Source: an uncultured Eubacteriales bacterium
GTDB lineage: Bacteria > Bacillota > Clostridia > Christensenellales > Aristaeellaceae
Assembly: GCA_900542445.1 (NCBI GenBank)
Contig: UQNN01000002.1
Span: 124,001-188,000, forward strand
Direction of reading: 5' to 3'
DNA length: 64,000 nt
Positions 17,331-26,169 of this stretch are shown here, in pieces (position 1 is the stretch's first letter; every line of letters starts with the position of its first letter). The notes beneath the pieces were generated by a model, which did no database searches, was not told where the DNA came from, and saw nothing but the letters and a program-made list of their open reading frames with translations. Position numbers and translations under genes: made by a program.

Positions 17331-17465
17331 TTACAGTTCGCCGTTCAGAATGGCATCGACGACAACGTGGCCGACGGTGTAGTTGTTCTTCATCGCAGTG
17401 GCGAAGATATCGGCGGATTCGACGCTGGACTCGGACGCGAGGAAATCTACGAAGTTCGGTCTGCA
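17331..17465 (-). pseudogene. 3' fragment of an unidentified gene
   Basis: About 44 codons ending in TAA, reading FVDFLASESSVES, then ADIFATAMKNN, then VGHVVVDAILNGEL. Codon choice is that of the neighbouring genes and a proper terminator follows, so it was once expressed. There is no start codon or ribosome site; upstream it runs into the terminator hairpin of the liv operon and repeat copy C. I do not recognise the family. Confidence 0.55.
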
Positions 17466-17470
17466 ATTTA

Positions 17471-17556
17471 AAACGGACGTGCCGAAGCGCGTCCGTTTAT
17501 GATATGGGAAATCCAAGAACCTCAGGTTCTTGGCGGGGTTTGGGGCAAAGCCCCAA
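17471..17556 (+). repeat. Multi-hairpin repeat, type I, copy C
   Basis: hp2 at 17471-17498 (AAACGGACG and CGTCCGTTT), linker TGGGAAATCC, hp1 at 17515-17531 (AAGAACC and GGTTCTT), hp3 at 17540-17556 (TTGGGGC-AAA-GCCCCAA). On the minus strand hp2 is followed by TTTTAAATT, so it could also act as the terminator of the liv operon, whose last gene ends at 17571. Confidence 0.8.
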
Positions 17557-17570
17557 CGTTCCCCCATCCC

Positions 17571-18284
17571 TCACTTCTTTTTGCCCAGGTATGCTTCGCG
17601 AACCGATTCGTTTCTGAGCAGCTCTTCGCCCGTTCCAGTCAGGGCGATGACGCCGGTCTCCAAAACATAGCCGTAATCCGCAATGCGCAGGGCGGCGTTG
17701 GCGTTCTGCTCGATCAGCAGCACCGTGATGCCGTCCGCATTGACGCGGCGGATGATGGAGAAGATGTCCTTGACAATCAACGGCGCAAGCCCCAGTGACG
17801 GCTCGTCCATCATCAGCACCTTTGGGCGGCTCATCAGCGCACGGCCGACGGCCAGCATTTGCTGCTCGCCGCCCGAAAGCGTGCCCGCCGGCTGCCAGCT
17901 TCTCTCCTTCAGCCGGGGGAAAAGGGAATAGACATAGTCCATGTCGCTGGCAATGCCGTCCTTGTCTTTGCGCAGAAACGCGCCGATTTTCAGATTCTCC
18001 GCCACCGTCATATCCGGAAAGACGCGGCGGCCTTCCGGCACGTGGATAATGCCCCGGCGCACGATTTCCTTGGCGGGCAGGCCGACCAGCTCCTCGCCGC
18101 CGTAGAGGATGGAGCCGCTCTGCGGCTTTTGCAGGCCGGATATGGCGCGCAGGGTCGTCGATTTGCCCGCGCCGTTCGCGCCGATCAGCGTCACAATCTG
18201 CCCCTCTTCAACGGTTAAATCGATGCCCTTGAGCGCGCGGATGCCGCCGTAGGAAACATGCAGATCCCGGATTTCAAGCTTCAT
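17571..18284 (-). CDS. livF: Branched-chain amino acid ABC transporter, ATPase LivF
   Basis: Cytoplasmic ATPase of 237 residues that powers the LivHM channel. Walker A is GANGAGKST, the signature LSGGEQQM and Walker B VLMMDEPS. The family-specific N-terminus DLHVSYGGIRALKGI separates it from LivG. ATG 18284 follows GGAGGTG by 6 bases, whereas the in-frame GTG at 18293 sits within the ribosome site. It overlaps livG by 11 bases. Confidence 0.95.
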   Translation of the reverse strand: MKLEIRDLHVSYGGIRALKGIDLTVEEGQIVTLIGANGAGKSTTLRAISGLQKPQSGSILYGGEELVGLPAKEIVRRGIIHVPEGRRVFPDMTVAENLKIGAFLRKDKDGIASDMDYVYSLFPRLKERSWQPAGTLSGGEQQMLAVGRALMSRPKVLMMDEPSLGLAPLIVKDIFSIIRRVNADGITVLLIEQNANAALRIADYGYVLETGVIALTGTGEELLRNESVREAYLGKKK

Positions 18285-19053
18285 CGTCGTCACCTCCCAG
18301 ATAGGCGCGGATCACGTCGTCGTTCTGCTGAATCTCCGTCGGCATGCCTTCGGCAATCAGGCCGCCGTAGTTGAGCACGTAAATGCGGTCGGAGATATCC
18401 ATAACCACGTCCATGTGATGCTCGATGAGCAGGACGGTCAGGTGATAGTGGTCGCGAATGCCGCGGATCAGCTCTGTCAGCTCGGCGGATTCCGCCGGGT
18501 TCATGCCCGCCGCGGGTTCGTCCAGCAGCAGCAGCGTCGGCTGCGTCGCCAGGGCGCGGGCGATTTCCAGCTTGCGCTGCATGCCGTAGGGCAGACTGTT
18601 GGAAATCTCGCCGCGCACTTCCCAAAGCCCCATATAGGTGAGCAGCTCTTTGGCGCGTTCGTAGGCGCGCGCTTCTTCTTTGCGATAGCGCGGGGAACGC
18701 AGCACTGCGCCGAGCCACGAGGCCGTCAGCCGCACATGCTGGGCGATCAGCACGTTATCCAGCACCGTCAGCGCTTTGAACAGACGGATGTTTTGGAAGG
18801 TGCGCGCGATGCCCGCCGCGGCGATGCGATCCGGGCGCATGCCGGTGATGCTGCGCCCCTGCAAAATGACGCTGCCCTCCGTGGGGGTATATACGCCGGT
18901 GATCATGTTAAAAGCGGTGGTCTTGCCCGCGCCGTTCGGGCCGATGAGCGCGACGATCTCCTGACTGTCGATGTGCATGCTCAGGTCGTTGACGGCGACA
19001 AGGCCGCCAAAACGCATGGTGGCGTGGGTGACTTCCAATACGCGCTTATTCAT
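18274..19053 (-). CDS. livG: Branched-chain amino acid ABC transporter, ATPase LivG
   Basis: ATPase partner of LivF, 259 residues. Walker A GPNGAGKTT, Walker B LLLLDEPAAGMNP, and the LivG-type stretch RTFQNIRLFKALTVLDNVL. The signature motif is shortened to LPYGMQRKLEIARAL, usual for LivG. It overlaps both livM (8 bases) and livF (11 bases), which indicates one polycistron. Confidence 0.95.
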   Translation of the reverse strand: MNKRVLEVTHATMRFGGLVAVNDLSMHIDSQEIVALIGPNGAGKTTAFNMITGVYTPTEGSVILQGRSITGMRPDRIAAAGIARTFQNIRLFKALTVLDNVLIAQHVRLTASWLGAVLRSPRYRKEEARAYERAKELLTYMGLWEVRGEISNSLPYGMQRKLEIARALATQPTLLLLDEPAAGMNPAESAELTELIRGIRDHYHLTVLLIEHHMDVVMDISDRIYVLNYGGLIAEGMPTEIQQNDDVIRAYLGGDDDEA

Positions 19054-20119
19054 GTCCGCTCACCTCCCTGCCGTGGCCGCTGAGCGTCTTGAGACGCCTG
19101 CCGATGGAACTCCATGTGACCTCGTTGTGGCCGAACAGGCCGTTGCGGAAGAAAAGAATGATAATCAGCAGCAGCACCGAAAAGACGACCATGCGCATGC
19201 CGGAAACGCCGCTTTCCGGCCAGAAGGGAAGGAAGGGCAGCGGGCCGTCCAGCACGCGCAGCCATTCCTGTCCGATGGTGACGATGAACGCCGCGAGCAC
19301 CGAGCCGGAGATGGAACCCATGCCGCCCATGACGACGATCATCAGAATGTCATATGTGCGCGAAACCTGAAACACGTCCGGGCCGATGGTGCCGATGTAG
19401 CTGGCAAACAGGCCGCCGCCGACAGCCGCCAGAAACGCGCTGAGCATGAAGGAAAGCATCTTGTGGCGCAGCAGCGACACGCCCATCGATTCCGCCGCGA
19501 TTTCATCCTCGCGGATGGCTTTGAATGCGCGGCCATAGCTGGAGGAAATCAGCAGGGCGATAAAGACGATGGTCGCCAGCGCGACGCCGTAACACCACCA
19601 GATGTTTGCCGTCGCGGGGATGGATTTGAGACCCTGAGCGCCGTTGGTCAGGCTCTGGGCGTTGGTGATGACGATACGGATGATTTCCGAAAATCCAAGC
19701 GTCGCGATGGCCAGATAGTCGCCGCGGAGCCGCAGACAGGGCAGGCCGATGAGGAAAGCCAGCGCCGCCGCCAGCAGCCCGCCGATGATCAACGCTGCGC
19801 CGAAGGGCAGCGTCAGCGTGTTCAGCGGGGCGATCAGCGGCTCCAGCATGAAAATCGTTTCTTTTTTTGCGACCGGGATGGTCAGCAGCGCGACGGTATA
19901 TGCGCCGATGGCCATGAAGCCCGCGTGGCCGAGGGAGAAGATGCCCGTGAAGCCGTTGACCAGATTCATCGACAGCGCCAGCACGATGTTGATGGCGCAC
20001 AGCCGGGTGATGCGGATGATGTACTTGCTGGCGTTGCCGTCGATGTAGAACAGCAGGTCGCACAGCAGCGCCAGCAGCAGGCAGGTGAGGAGAATCGAAC
20101 TTTTTTTCACTTTGGTCAT
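19046..20119 (-). CDS. livM: Branched-chain amino acid ABC transporter, permease LivM
   Basis: Inner-membrane channel subunit of 357 residues with about ten hydrophobic helices. The family signatures are NLVNGFTGIFSLGHAGFMAIGAY and LRLRGDYLAIATLGFSEIIRI. It follows livH by 3 bases and overlaps livG. Confidence 0.95.
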   Translation of the reverse strand: MTKVKKSSILLTCLLLALLCDLLFYIDGNASKYIIRITRLCAINIVLALSMNLVNGFTGIFSLGHAGFMAIGAYTVALLTIPVAKKETIFMLEPLIAPLNTLTLPFGAALIIGGLLAAALAFLIGLPCLRLRGDYLAIATLGFSEIIRIVITNAQSLTNGAQGLKSIPATANIWWCYGVALATIVFIALLISSSYGRAFKAIREDEIAAESMGVSLLRHKMLSFMLSAFLAAVGGGLFASYIGTIGPDVFQVSRTYDILMIVVMGGMGSISGSVLAAFIVTIGQEWLRVLDGPLPFLPFWPESGVSGMRMVVFSVLLLIIILFFRNGLFGHNEVTWSSIGRRLKTLSGHGREVSGHE

Positions 20120-20122
20120 CGC

Positions 20123-21019
20123 TTACACCTTCTCCGTTGTTTTTTCGCCCAGCAGGCCGGTCGGCTTGACGAGCAGCACGAGAATCAGCACCACAAACGC
20201 GAACGCGTCGCGATAGCCGGAGAGCGCCGGAAACAGCGCGACAATGACGATTTCAATGAAACCGATCAGCAGACCGCCGAGCACCGCGCCCGCCGTGTTG
20301 CCGATGCCGCCGAGCACCGCCGCGATGAAGCATTTGATGCCCGGCATCGCGCCGATGGTCGGACTGATGCGCGTGTATTTCATGCCCCACATGATCGCGC
20401 CCACGCCCGCCAGCGCCGAACCGATGAAAAAGGTGATGGCGATGGTGCGGTTCAGGTCGATGCCCATCAGGCTGGCCGCGTCATAGTCGCGGGAGACGGC
20501 GCGCATGGCCAGACCGGTTTTTGTGTGCTTGATCAAAAGCAGCAGCAGGAATAAAAGCGCCGCCGCGATGACCGGCACGATCAGCGACAGACGCTGGAAA
20601 TACACATCGCCGATGACGAGCACATCCGTGAACAGCGGGATCTGCGGGAAGGTCAACGGACGGCCGCCGAAGAGCACCGTCGCCAGGTTTTGCAGAAAAT
20701 ACGATACGCCGATCGCCGAAATCAAAATCGAAATGCGCGGCGCGTTGCGCAACGGACGGTAGGCCAGCCGCTCGGCAAGCGTGCCCAGCAGCGCCGTAAC
20801 CAGAATCGTGACGGCGAAGGTCACATACCACGGCAGGGAGAACATCGAAATGCCGTAGAAGACGATGTACATGGCGATCATGAAGATTTCGCCGTGCGCG
20901 AAGTTAATCAGGCGCAGAACGCCGTAAACCATCGTGTAGCCGATGGCGATGAGCGCATACAGGCTGCCCAGGCTCAGCGCGTCCGTGAGCGTTTGCAGCA
21001 ATCGGGTTGCGTCAAACAT
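20123..21019 (-). CDS. livH: Branched-chain amino acid ABC transporter, permease LivH
   Basis: Second channel subunit, 298 residues, with the LivH motifs GSLYALIAIGYTMVYGVLRLINFAHG and AAVLGGIGNTAGAVLGG. ATG 21019 has an AGGGGG site; the open frame goes on 39 bases upstream without one. A hairpin separates it from the binding-protein gene. Confidence 0.95.
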   Translation of the reverse strand: MFDATRLLQTLTDALSLGSLYALIAIGYTMVYGVLRLINFAHGEIFMIAMYIVFYGISMFSLPWYVTFAVTILVTALLGTLAERLAYRPLRNAPRISILISAIGVSYFLQNLATVLFGGRPLTFPQIPLFTDVLVIGDVYFQRLSLIVPVIAAALLFLLLLLIKHTKTGLAMRAVSRDYDAASLMGIDLNRTIAITFFIGSALAGVGAIMWGMKYTRISPTIGAMPGIKCFIAAVLGGIGNTAGAVLGGLLIGFIEIVIVALFPALSGYRDAFAFVVLILVLLVKPTGLLGEKTTEKV

Positions 21020-21055
21020 GCGCGGTATCCCCCTTTGGATTTCTTTTGAGATAAA

Positions 21056-21090
21056 CAAGAATCTTCCTCCCCCGCGGGAGAGGAAGATTG
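21056..21090 (-). terminator. Hairpin between livK and livH (partial terminator)
   Basis: On the minus strand AATCTTCCTC plus a GC-rich centre pairs with GAGGAAGATT and is followed by CTTGTTT. It would lower livHMGF relative to the binding protein. Confidence 0.65.
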
Positions 21091-21105
21091 AAAGGCTTAG
21101 TCCGC

Positions 21106-22224
21106 TTACGGCTCGATCATGTCCTTGAAGGCCGTGGAACCGTCGGCTTCGACAACCTTGAAGACCACCGAGCGGACCGCGTCGTGATTCTCATCCAGCG
21201 TGATCGTGCCGGCCGCGCCGACGAAGCCGTCTGTCGCGAACAACGCGTCGCGAACCGCTTCGGCGTCGGTCGTGCTCGCTGTTTCAATCGCGTTGCGCAT
21301 GGTCAGATACGCGTCGTAGGCCATGACGGTCGGGGCGGCAGGCTCTTTGCCGTACTTGGCGCGGTATGCGTCGAGGAATTCGCTGGTCTTTTCGGTCGCC
21401 GGCTGCGCCGCGTCATAGAATGTGGTGAAGACGGAACCGACCGCCGCGTCGCCCGCGATGGAATACAGTTCCGGCGCGTCGAGCGTGTCGCCGCCGAAGA
21501 ACGCGCCCTCATAGCCAAGCGCGCGCGCCTGCTTCATGATCTGCGCAGCCTTGTCCGCGTAGGAGACGGAGGTGAAAATCACATCCGGCGACTGGGCCAG
21601 CACGGCGCCCAGCAGCGCGGAAAAATCTTCGTCCTTGTTCATGAAGTCGCACAGCTCGACGACCTCGAAACCGTCGTGCGTCGCAATTTCATCCTGGAAA
21701 TACTTCACCAGACCGACGGCATATTCGCTGTCTTTCTCGCGCATGATCGCGATCTTTTTGTAATCGTTCTTCACGGCGTAGCGCGCAAGCATCGTCCCTT
21801 GGAACGGATCGATGAAGCAGATGCGGCCGTACCATTCGCAGTCGAGCGTCACCGTCGGGTTGGTGGCCGTCGCGGTCAGCGCCGGAATTTCGCTTTCGGC
21901 GAAGACTTCGCCGCCCGCCATCGACAAGCCGGAGCCGTAAGAACCCAGCACTGCGACAACGCCTTTATCCACAAGGGACTGCGCGGCGAGCGTCGCTTCG
22001 GCGCGGTCGGACTTGTTGTCGCCGTAAACCAGCTCGATCTTCTGACCCAGCACATCGGGATACAATTCGTTCGCCAGATCAAAGCCTTCCTTTTCCATCG
22101 AGCCGCCTGCGGCGGTCGCGCCGGTCATCGGCTCAAAAATGCCGATTTTCACGGTATCCTCCGCCAGCGCCAGCGTGGGGCAGAGCAGAGCGGCAGAAAG
22201 CAACAGAGCGGTCATCTTCTTCAT
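21106..22224 (-). CDS. livK: Branched-chain amino acid ABC transporter, substrate-binding protein
   Basis: Exported binding protein of 372 residues, Leu/Ile/Val type (IGIFEPMTGATAAGGSMEKEG, then the two-lobed fold). The signal peptide is MKKMTALLLSAALLCPTLALA, which ends in an AxA-like site and lacks a clear lipobox, odd for a monoderm. ATG 22224 follows GAGGAGG. First gene of the liv operon, with its own promoter. The ligand is probably an aliphatic amino acid, from family and operon. Confidence 0.92.
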   Translation of the reverse strand: MKKMTALLLSAALLCPTLALAEDTVKIGIFEPMTGATAAGGSMEKEGFDLANELYPDVLGQKIELVYGDNKSDRAEATLAAQSLVDKGVVAVLGSYGSGLSMAGGEVFAESEIPALTATATNPTVTLDCEWYGRICFIDPFQGTMLARYAVKNDYKKIAIMREKDSEYAVGLVKYFQDEIATHDGFEVVELCDFMNKDEDFSALLGAVLAQSPDVIFTSVSYADKAAQIMKQARALGYEGAFFGGDTLDAPELYSIAGDAAVGSVFTTFYDAAQPATEKTSEFLDAYRAKYGKEPAAPTVMAYDAYLTMRNAIETASTTDAEAVRDALFATDGFVGAAGTITLDENHDAVRSVVFKVVEADGSTAFKDMIEP

Positions 22225-22277
22225 CGAAATCCCTCCTCGGTTTTGTTTAGTGAAGGTTTGCTTCACAACATGGCCGT

Positions 22278-22306
22278 ATTATACGCATTTTTATGCCAAA
22301 AATCAA
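22278..22306 (-). promoter_or_regulatory. Promoter of the liv operon
   Basis: On the minus strand TTGATT (22306-22301), 17-base spacer, TATAAT (22283-22278). A GTGAAG/CTTCAC hairpin lies in the leader at about 22249-22265. The rest of the 315-base divergent gap is AT-rich and shows only the opposite promoter. Confidence 0.75.
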
Positions 22307-22454
22307 GCGAAAATGAATTTTTTAAATAAACAAAATTCTAATATGGCTGAATTTATAAGAAAGTGAATTGAAAACGGCTTGGAACTGCATGAATCAAAGA
22401 ATTGAACGCCAAATATGCGTTTTGATGCGCACTCTGACCGAAGAAAGAAAACCG

Positions 22455-22484
22455 TTGTGAAAGCGGATAAAACCGTGTTACAAT
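22455..22484 (+). promoter_or_regulatory. Promoter of the nucleoside kinase gene
   Basis: TTGTGA (22455-22460), 18-base spacer, TACAAT (22479-22484), 55 bases before the ATG. Confidence 0.55.
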
Positions 22485-22539
22485 AAAAGATACAAAAAAA
22501 CCGCGCTTCTTTTGCGCGCTATTGATAAGGAGGAGGCAT

Positions 22540-24021
22540 ATGAACCGTCTGAACGGAAAAAATGAAGAAGACCGCCGCATTTATGAGCGAAGCGCGAGGC
22601 TGCTTCTGCTGCTCGCTCTGCGGGATATCGCTCCGGGCGCGAAGGTGCGCTTTGATCACAGCATCGGCCGGGGCATTTATCTGAACGTGAGCGGCGTGTC
22701 GCTCACCGCGTCGCTCGTGCGCCGAATCGAGGCGCGCATGCACGAGCTTTCCCGCGCGAATCTGCCGATCGTCCAATCCCGCTGGACGCGCGAACAGGCG
22801 GTCGAATATTTCCGTGCGCAGGGGCAGGAAGACACCGTGCGCCTGCTGACTTATCGCCCGTTTGATTATTTCGACGTGTACACCTGCGACGGCCTGAGCG
22901 AGTATTTTTACGGCGGCATGGTGGAATCGACGGGCGAAATCGAATCCTTTGCTCTGCGGTTTTATTACCCAGGCATGGTGCTGCTGCTGCCAGATGAAGA
23001 CCTTTCCGGCCCGCCCGCGCCGTTTGTCGAGCGGCCCAAGCTCATGCGCGCCTATGTCGAGGCGAACGTCTGCTCGAAGATTCTGCAATGCGAAAACGCC
23101 GCCGATTTGAACGACATCATCGCCAAAGGCGAGGCGCGCACGTTTATCCGCGTCAGCGAAGCGATGCAGGAGCGCGCCGTCGCGCAGATTGCCGAGCGCA
23201 TTGTTGCCAACGGCGCGCGGGTCGTGTTCGTCGCCGGGCCAAGCTCCAGCGGCAAGACGACGTTCGCCAACCGCCTGAGCGTGCAGCTGCGCGTCAGCGG
23301 CAAGCGCCCGTTGGCGATTTCGCTGGATAATTATTATAAAAACCGCGAGGACATCCCCCTCGGCGCGGATGGAAAGCCCGATCTCGAATGTCTGGAATCC
23401 ATCGACGTGCCGCTGTTCAACGACCAGCTGGTGGAGCTGCTGGCCGGGCGCGAGGTGGAGCTGCCGCTGTATTCTTTCAAAACGAAGCGGCGGCTTGAAC
23501 AGGGTGTTCGGCTCAGGGTGGACGGGGATCAGGTGCTCGTCGTCGAGGGCATTCACGGCCTGAACAGTGCGCTCAGCGAGGAAATCCCCAGTGAGCTGAA
23601 ATACCGCGTCTATGTCAGCGCGCTGACGCAGCTCAATCTGGATGGCCACAACCGCATCCGCACGACGGATGTGCGCCTGCTGCGGCGCATGGTGCGCGAC
23701 GCGCGAACCCGCCACACCGACGTGACCGCGACGATGGCGATGTGGGACAGCGTGCGCGCGGGGGAGGAAAAATATATCTTCCCCTATCAGGAAAAGGCGG
23801 ATGTGATGTTCAACTCGTCACTGCTGTATGAAATTGCGGTGCTGAAAAAGTTCGCCTATCCGATGCTCAAATCCATTCCCCAGGACAGCCCGTATTACAC
23901 GCGCTCGCGGCGGCTGGTCAAGTTCCTCAACTACTTCAAGGATTGCGGCGATGAAAGCGAAATCCCGCCAACCTCCATTCTTCGAGAATTTATCGGCGGA
24001 TGCACGTTTTACGATGAATAA
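22540..24021 (+). CDS. Nucleoside (uridine-type) kinase with ThrRS-like N-terminal region
   Basis: Protein of 493 residues. The N-terminal half (about 25-170) resembles the editing-like domain of threonyl-tRNA synthetase that Clostridial nucleoside kinases carry. The C-terminal half is a uridine kinase/phosphoribulokinase P-loop domain with GPSSSGKTT at 233-241 and ISLDNYYKNRED next. Likely reaction: ATP-dependent phosphorylation of uridine or cytidine; the role of the N-terminal part is unknown. ATG 22540 follows AAGGAGGAGG. Fits with pyrimidine salvage by the permease at 7.3 kb. Confidence 0.88.
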   Translation: MNRLNGKNEEDRRIYERSARLLLLLALRDIAPGAKVRFDHSIGRGIYLNVSGVSLTASLVRRIEARMHELSRANLPIVQSRWTREQAVEYFRAQGQEDTVRLLTYRPFDYFDVYTCDGLSEYFYGGMVESTGEIESFALRFYYPGMVLLLPDEDLSGPPAPFVERPKLMRAYVEANVCSKILQCENAADLNDIIAKGEARTFIRVSEAMQERAVAQIAERIVANGARVVFVAGPSSSGKTTFANRLSVQLRVSGKRPLAISLDNYYKNREDIPLGADGKPDLECLESIDVPLFNDQLVELLAGREVELPLYSFKTKRRLEQGVRLRVDGDQVLVVEGIHGLNSALSEEIPSELKYRVYVSALTQLNLDGHNRIRTTDVRLLRRMVRDARTRHTDVTATMAMWDSVRAGEEKYIFPYQEKADVMFNSSLLYEIAVLKKFAYPMLKSIPQDSPYYTRSRRLVKFLNYFKDCGDESEIPPTSILREFIGGCTFYDE

Positions 24022-24065
24022 CCCGGCGCTGCCCTGCCCACACTAGCGGCAAGGAGGCGAATCAA

Positions 24066-24596
24066 GTGAAAAAATGGTTTTTGACGCTGATGTGCATGCT
24101 GGCCGCCAGCGTGGTGATGGTCGGCTGCTCCGCCAATACGATGAGCACGGCTCCGACCGCGTCCCCCATGACAACGACGGCTGCACCGACCAATTCCCCG
24201 ATGGCGACGGCGGAAGCGACGGCCGAACCCGCGCCCGCCGCGACGATGGAGGCCATGACGCCCGCGCAGGCGGGTCAGCTGGCTGAAAAGATTGCGCAGG
24301 CTGTGCAGCAGATCAGCGAAATCGACGAAGCGCAGGTCGTGGTGAACAACGACCGCGCGCTGGTGGCCGTCAGGTTTGACGCGCAGTATAACGCGGGGCT
24401 GGACGACCGCATGAAGCAGCAGATCACCGAGACCGTGCAGAAGGTAGACGACGGCTTGAAGGACGTGGAGATCACGGATGACGACACGCTCTACGGCCAG
24501 ATTAAGGGCCTTGGCGAACGTGTCGCCAACGTGACCGGCCTTGACGAACTGGCGGATGACTTCGGCGATCTCTGGGATCGAATTGTCGGAAGATAA
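24066..24596 (+). CDS. YhcN/YlaJ-family sporulation lipoprotein
   Basis: Secreted lipoprotein of 176 residues. Signal peptide with lipobox ending MVGC at Cys21, then a Thr/Ala/Pro-rich linker to about residue 64, then the YhcN/YlaJ domain (QAGQLAEKIAQAVQQI, DEAQVVVNNDRALVAV). Members are found in the spore inner membrane or germination complexes of Firmicutes. Its presence suggests a spore-forming ancestry. It stands alone after the kinase gene. Confidence 0.85.
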   Translation: MKKWFLTLMCMLAASVVMVGCSANTMSTAPTASPMTTTAAPTNSPMATAEATAEPAPAATMEAMTPAQAGQLAEKIAQAVQQISEIDEAQVVVNNDRALVAVRFDAQYNAGLDDRMKQQITETVQKVDDGLKDVEITDDDTLYGQIKGLGERVANVTGLDELADDFGDLWDRIVGR

Positions 24597-24663
24597 GCGA
24601 ATTCAGCGCGAAGTGTGCGCCAAGCGGCGGGGGCGATGCCGCCGGATGGAGAAACCAAAAAAC

Positions 24664-24694
24664 AAAGCGGAGGCGCATGACCTCCGCTTTTTCT
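24664..24694. terminator. Bidirectional terminator
   Basis: AGCGGAGG pairs with CCTCCGCT around a 7-base loop; TTTTTC follows on the plus strand and TTTGTTTTTTGG on the minus strand. It ends the lipoprotein gene and also the remnant at 24699. Confidence 0.85.
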
Positions 24695-24698
24695 CGAT

Positions 24699-24840
24699 TT
24701 ATGCGATTTTGTACCGGTTTTTGCGCTCCGCCTGATTCAAATGCAGGTAGAACGCGATGTTGAGCGCAATGCCTGCCGTGGTGGAGACGGGGGGCGGCGA
24801 GGCCGATTTTCGTCAGGCTGGCGTTCGGCTGAATGCTCAT
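24699..24840 (-). pseudogene. 3' fragment of an unidentified gene, with a frameshift
   Basis: On the minus strand a frame reads MSIQPNASLTKIGLAAP and, after dropping one C from a run of six (24789-24794), continues VSTTAGIALNIAFYLHLNQ and AERKNRYKIA to a TAA. The end looks like the last membrane helix and tail of a transporter. There is no ribosome site, and terminators flank it on both sides. Family not recognised. Confidence 0.4.
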
Positions 24841-24868
24841 GCAATAGGCAATGTCAAGCGTTTTCCGC

Positions 24869-24914
24869 AAAAAACCGAACCCTTTCCCAAGCGGAAAATG
24901 GGTTCGGTTTTTAA
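24869..24914 (-). terminator. Terminator of the TIM-barrel isomerase gene
   Basis: AACCGAACCC (24873) pairs with GGGTTCGGTT (24900) around an inner TTTCC/GGAAA stem, followed by TTTTTTGCGG on the minus strand. The same arm sequence is used by the terminators at 32.6 and 33.2 kb. Confidence 0.85.
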
Positions 24915-24939
24915 AAAATGTCGAGAAGCTCAGCTGCGG

Positions 24940-25854
24940 TTAAATCACAAACTGCTCCATGTAGCGCTTGCTCAGGCGCAGAGAATCGAGAATCCGTTCC
25001 TTGCTGCCCTCAAAGGCCTTATCCTCGATTTCGATGCAGGTATAGCCGTCGTAGCCGATATCGGTCAGGGCGGAGACGTACTTGCCCCAATCCACGTCGC
25101 CGAGGCCGGGGAGCTTCGGGGTCATGAAATCCAGCGGATAGGCCATCACGCCGACCTCATGCAGCTTTTCGGGGAAGAGCTTGATATCTTTATAATGTAC
25201 GTGGAAAATCTTGTTTTTGAACTCGTAAAGCGGCTTCACATAGTCGATCTGCTGCCAGACGAAGTGGGAGGGATCGTAGTTGATGCCCAGATTTTGGGAG
25301 GGCAGAATCTCGAAAACGCGGCGCCAGATCGGCGGCGTGGTCATCAGGTTCTGTCCGCCCGGCCATTGATCCTCGCCGAAGAGCATGGGGCAGTTTTCGA
25401 TGGCGATTTTGACGCCCAGTTCCTCGGCCAGCGCGATGATCGGCGGCCAGACTTCTTTGACGAGCTCCAGATTCTGCTCGACGGATTTCGTCTGATCGCG
25501 GCCGATAAACGTCGTAACCATGTTTACGCCGAGCTTGTGGCTGGCGCGGATCACGTTTTTCAGGTGCGCGACGACGGAAGCGCGCTTTTCCAGATTACCG
25601 TCCAGCGTGTTGGGGTAGTAGGCGAGGGAAGAGATTTCCACTTTGCGCGCCTTGCAGTAATTGAGGATGTAAGCGGCCTTTTCGTCGCTCAGGTTATCCG
25701 TGTCGATATGGCTCACGCCCGCATAGCGGCGCTCCGCTTTGCCCTGCGGCCAGCAGGCGACTTCCACGCAGGAAAAGCCCATTTCGCTTGCCGTATCGAT
25801 CATTTCCTCAAACGTCCAGCCATCCAGAATGGCGCTGACAAAGCCCAGTTTCAT
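24940..25854 (-). CDS. Xylose-isomerase-like TIM-barrel sugar isomerase/epimerase
   Basis: Protein of 304 residues of the AP endonuclease 2 / sugar phosphate isomerase superfamily. Likely metal ligands lie in KIAIENCPM (Glu), INYDPSHFVW (Asp, His), FHVHYKD (His) and YTCIEIED (Glu). Such enzymes epimerise keto-sugars or dehydrate inososes. It is divergent from the ribose-type ABC operon, whose dehydrogenase and isomerase genes form the same kind of chemistry, so it probably serves the same substrate. Confidence 0.85.
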   Translation of the reverse strand: MKLGFVSAILDGWTFEEMIDTASEMGFSCVEVACWPQGKAERRYAGVSHIDTDNLSDEKAAYILNYCKARKVEISSLAYYPNTLDGNLEKRASVVAHLKNVIRASHKLGVNMVTTFIGRDQTKSVEQNLELVKEVWPPIIALAEELGVKIAIENCPMLFGEDQWPGGQNLMTTPPIWRRVFEILPSQNLGINYDPSHFVWQQIDYVKPLYEFKNKIFHVHYKDIKLFPEKLHEVGVMAYPLDFMTPKLPGLGDVDWGKYVSALTDIGYDGYTCIEIEDKAFEGSKERILDSLRLSKRYMEQFVI

Positions 25855-26067
25855 TGCGTTGTTCCTCCTTCAAAGTGCCGACGGATATGCCGTCCGTTTC
25901 TTTATGCTGGATTCATTATAGCATGCAGCCGGGCAAAAGAAAACAGAGAAAAGCGGAAATGCCTGATTTTTAACCGAATTCGATTGCTTTGTGCACAAAA
26001 ACAGAATGAAAGCGGAAACGCGAATGAAAGAAATCTGTGCATAATTGTGAAAATAAATGCGTTTGAA

Positions 26068-26096
26068 TTGACATTAAAGATGGGGCGTGTTAAAAT
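26068..26096 (+). promoter_or_regulatory. Promoter of the ribose-type ABC operon
   Basis: TTGACA (26068-26073), 17-base spacer, TAAAAT (26091-26096). A minus-strand TATAAT for the divergent isomerase gene is at 25920-25915 with a poor -35. The remaining gap 25855-26067 is AT-rich without other clear sites. Confidence 0.8.
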
Positions 26097-26169
26097 AGGG
26101 CCAACAGAAAGCGGGAAGCACGAAAACGTTCCGCTTTTCCGACGATTATTTTATAGGAGGAAAAAACGT

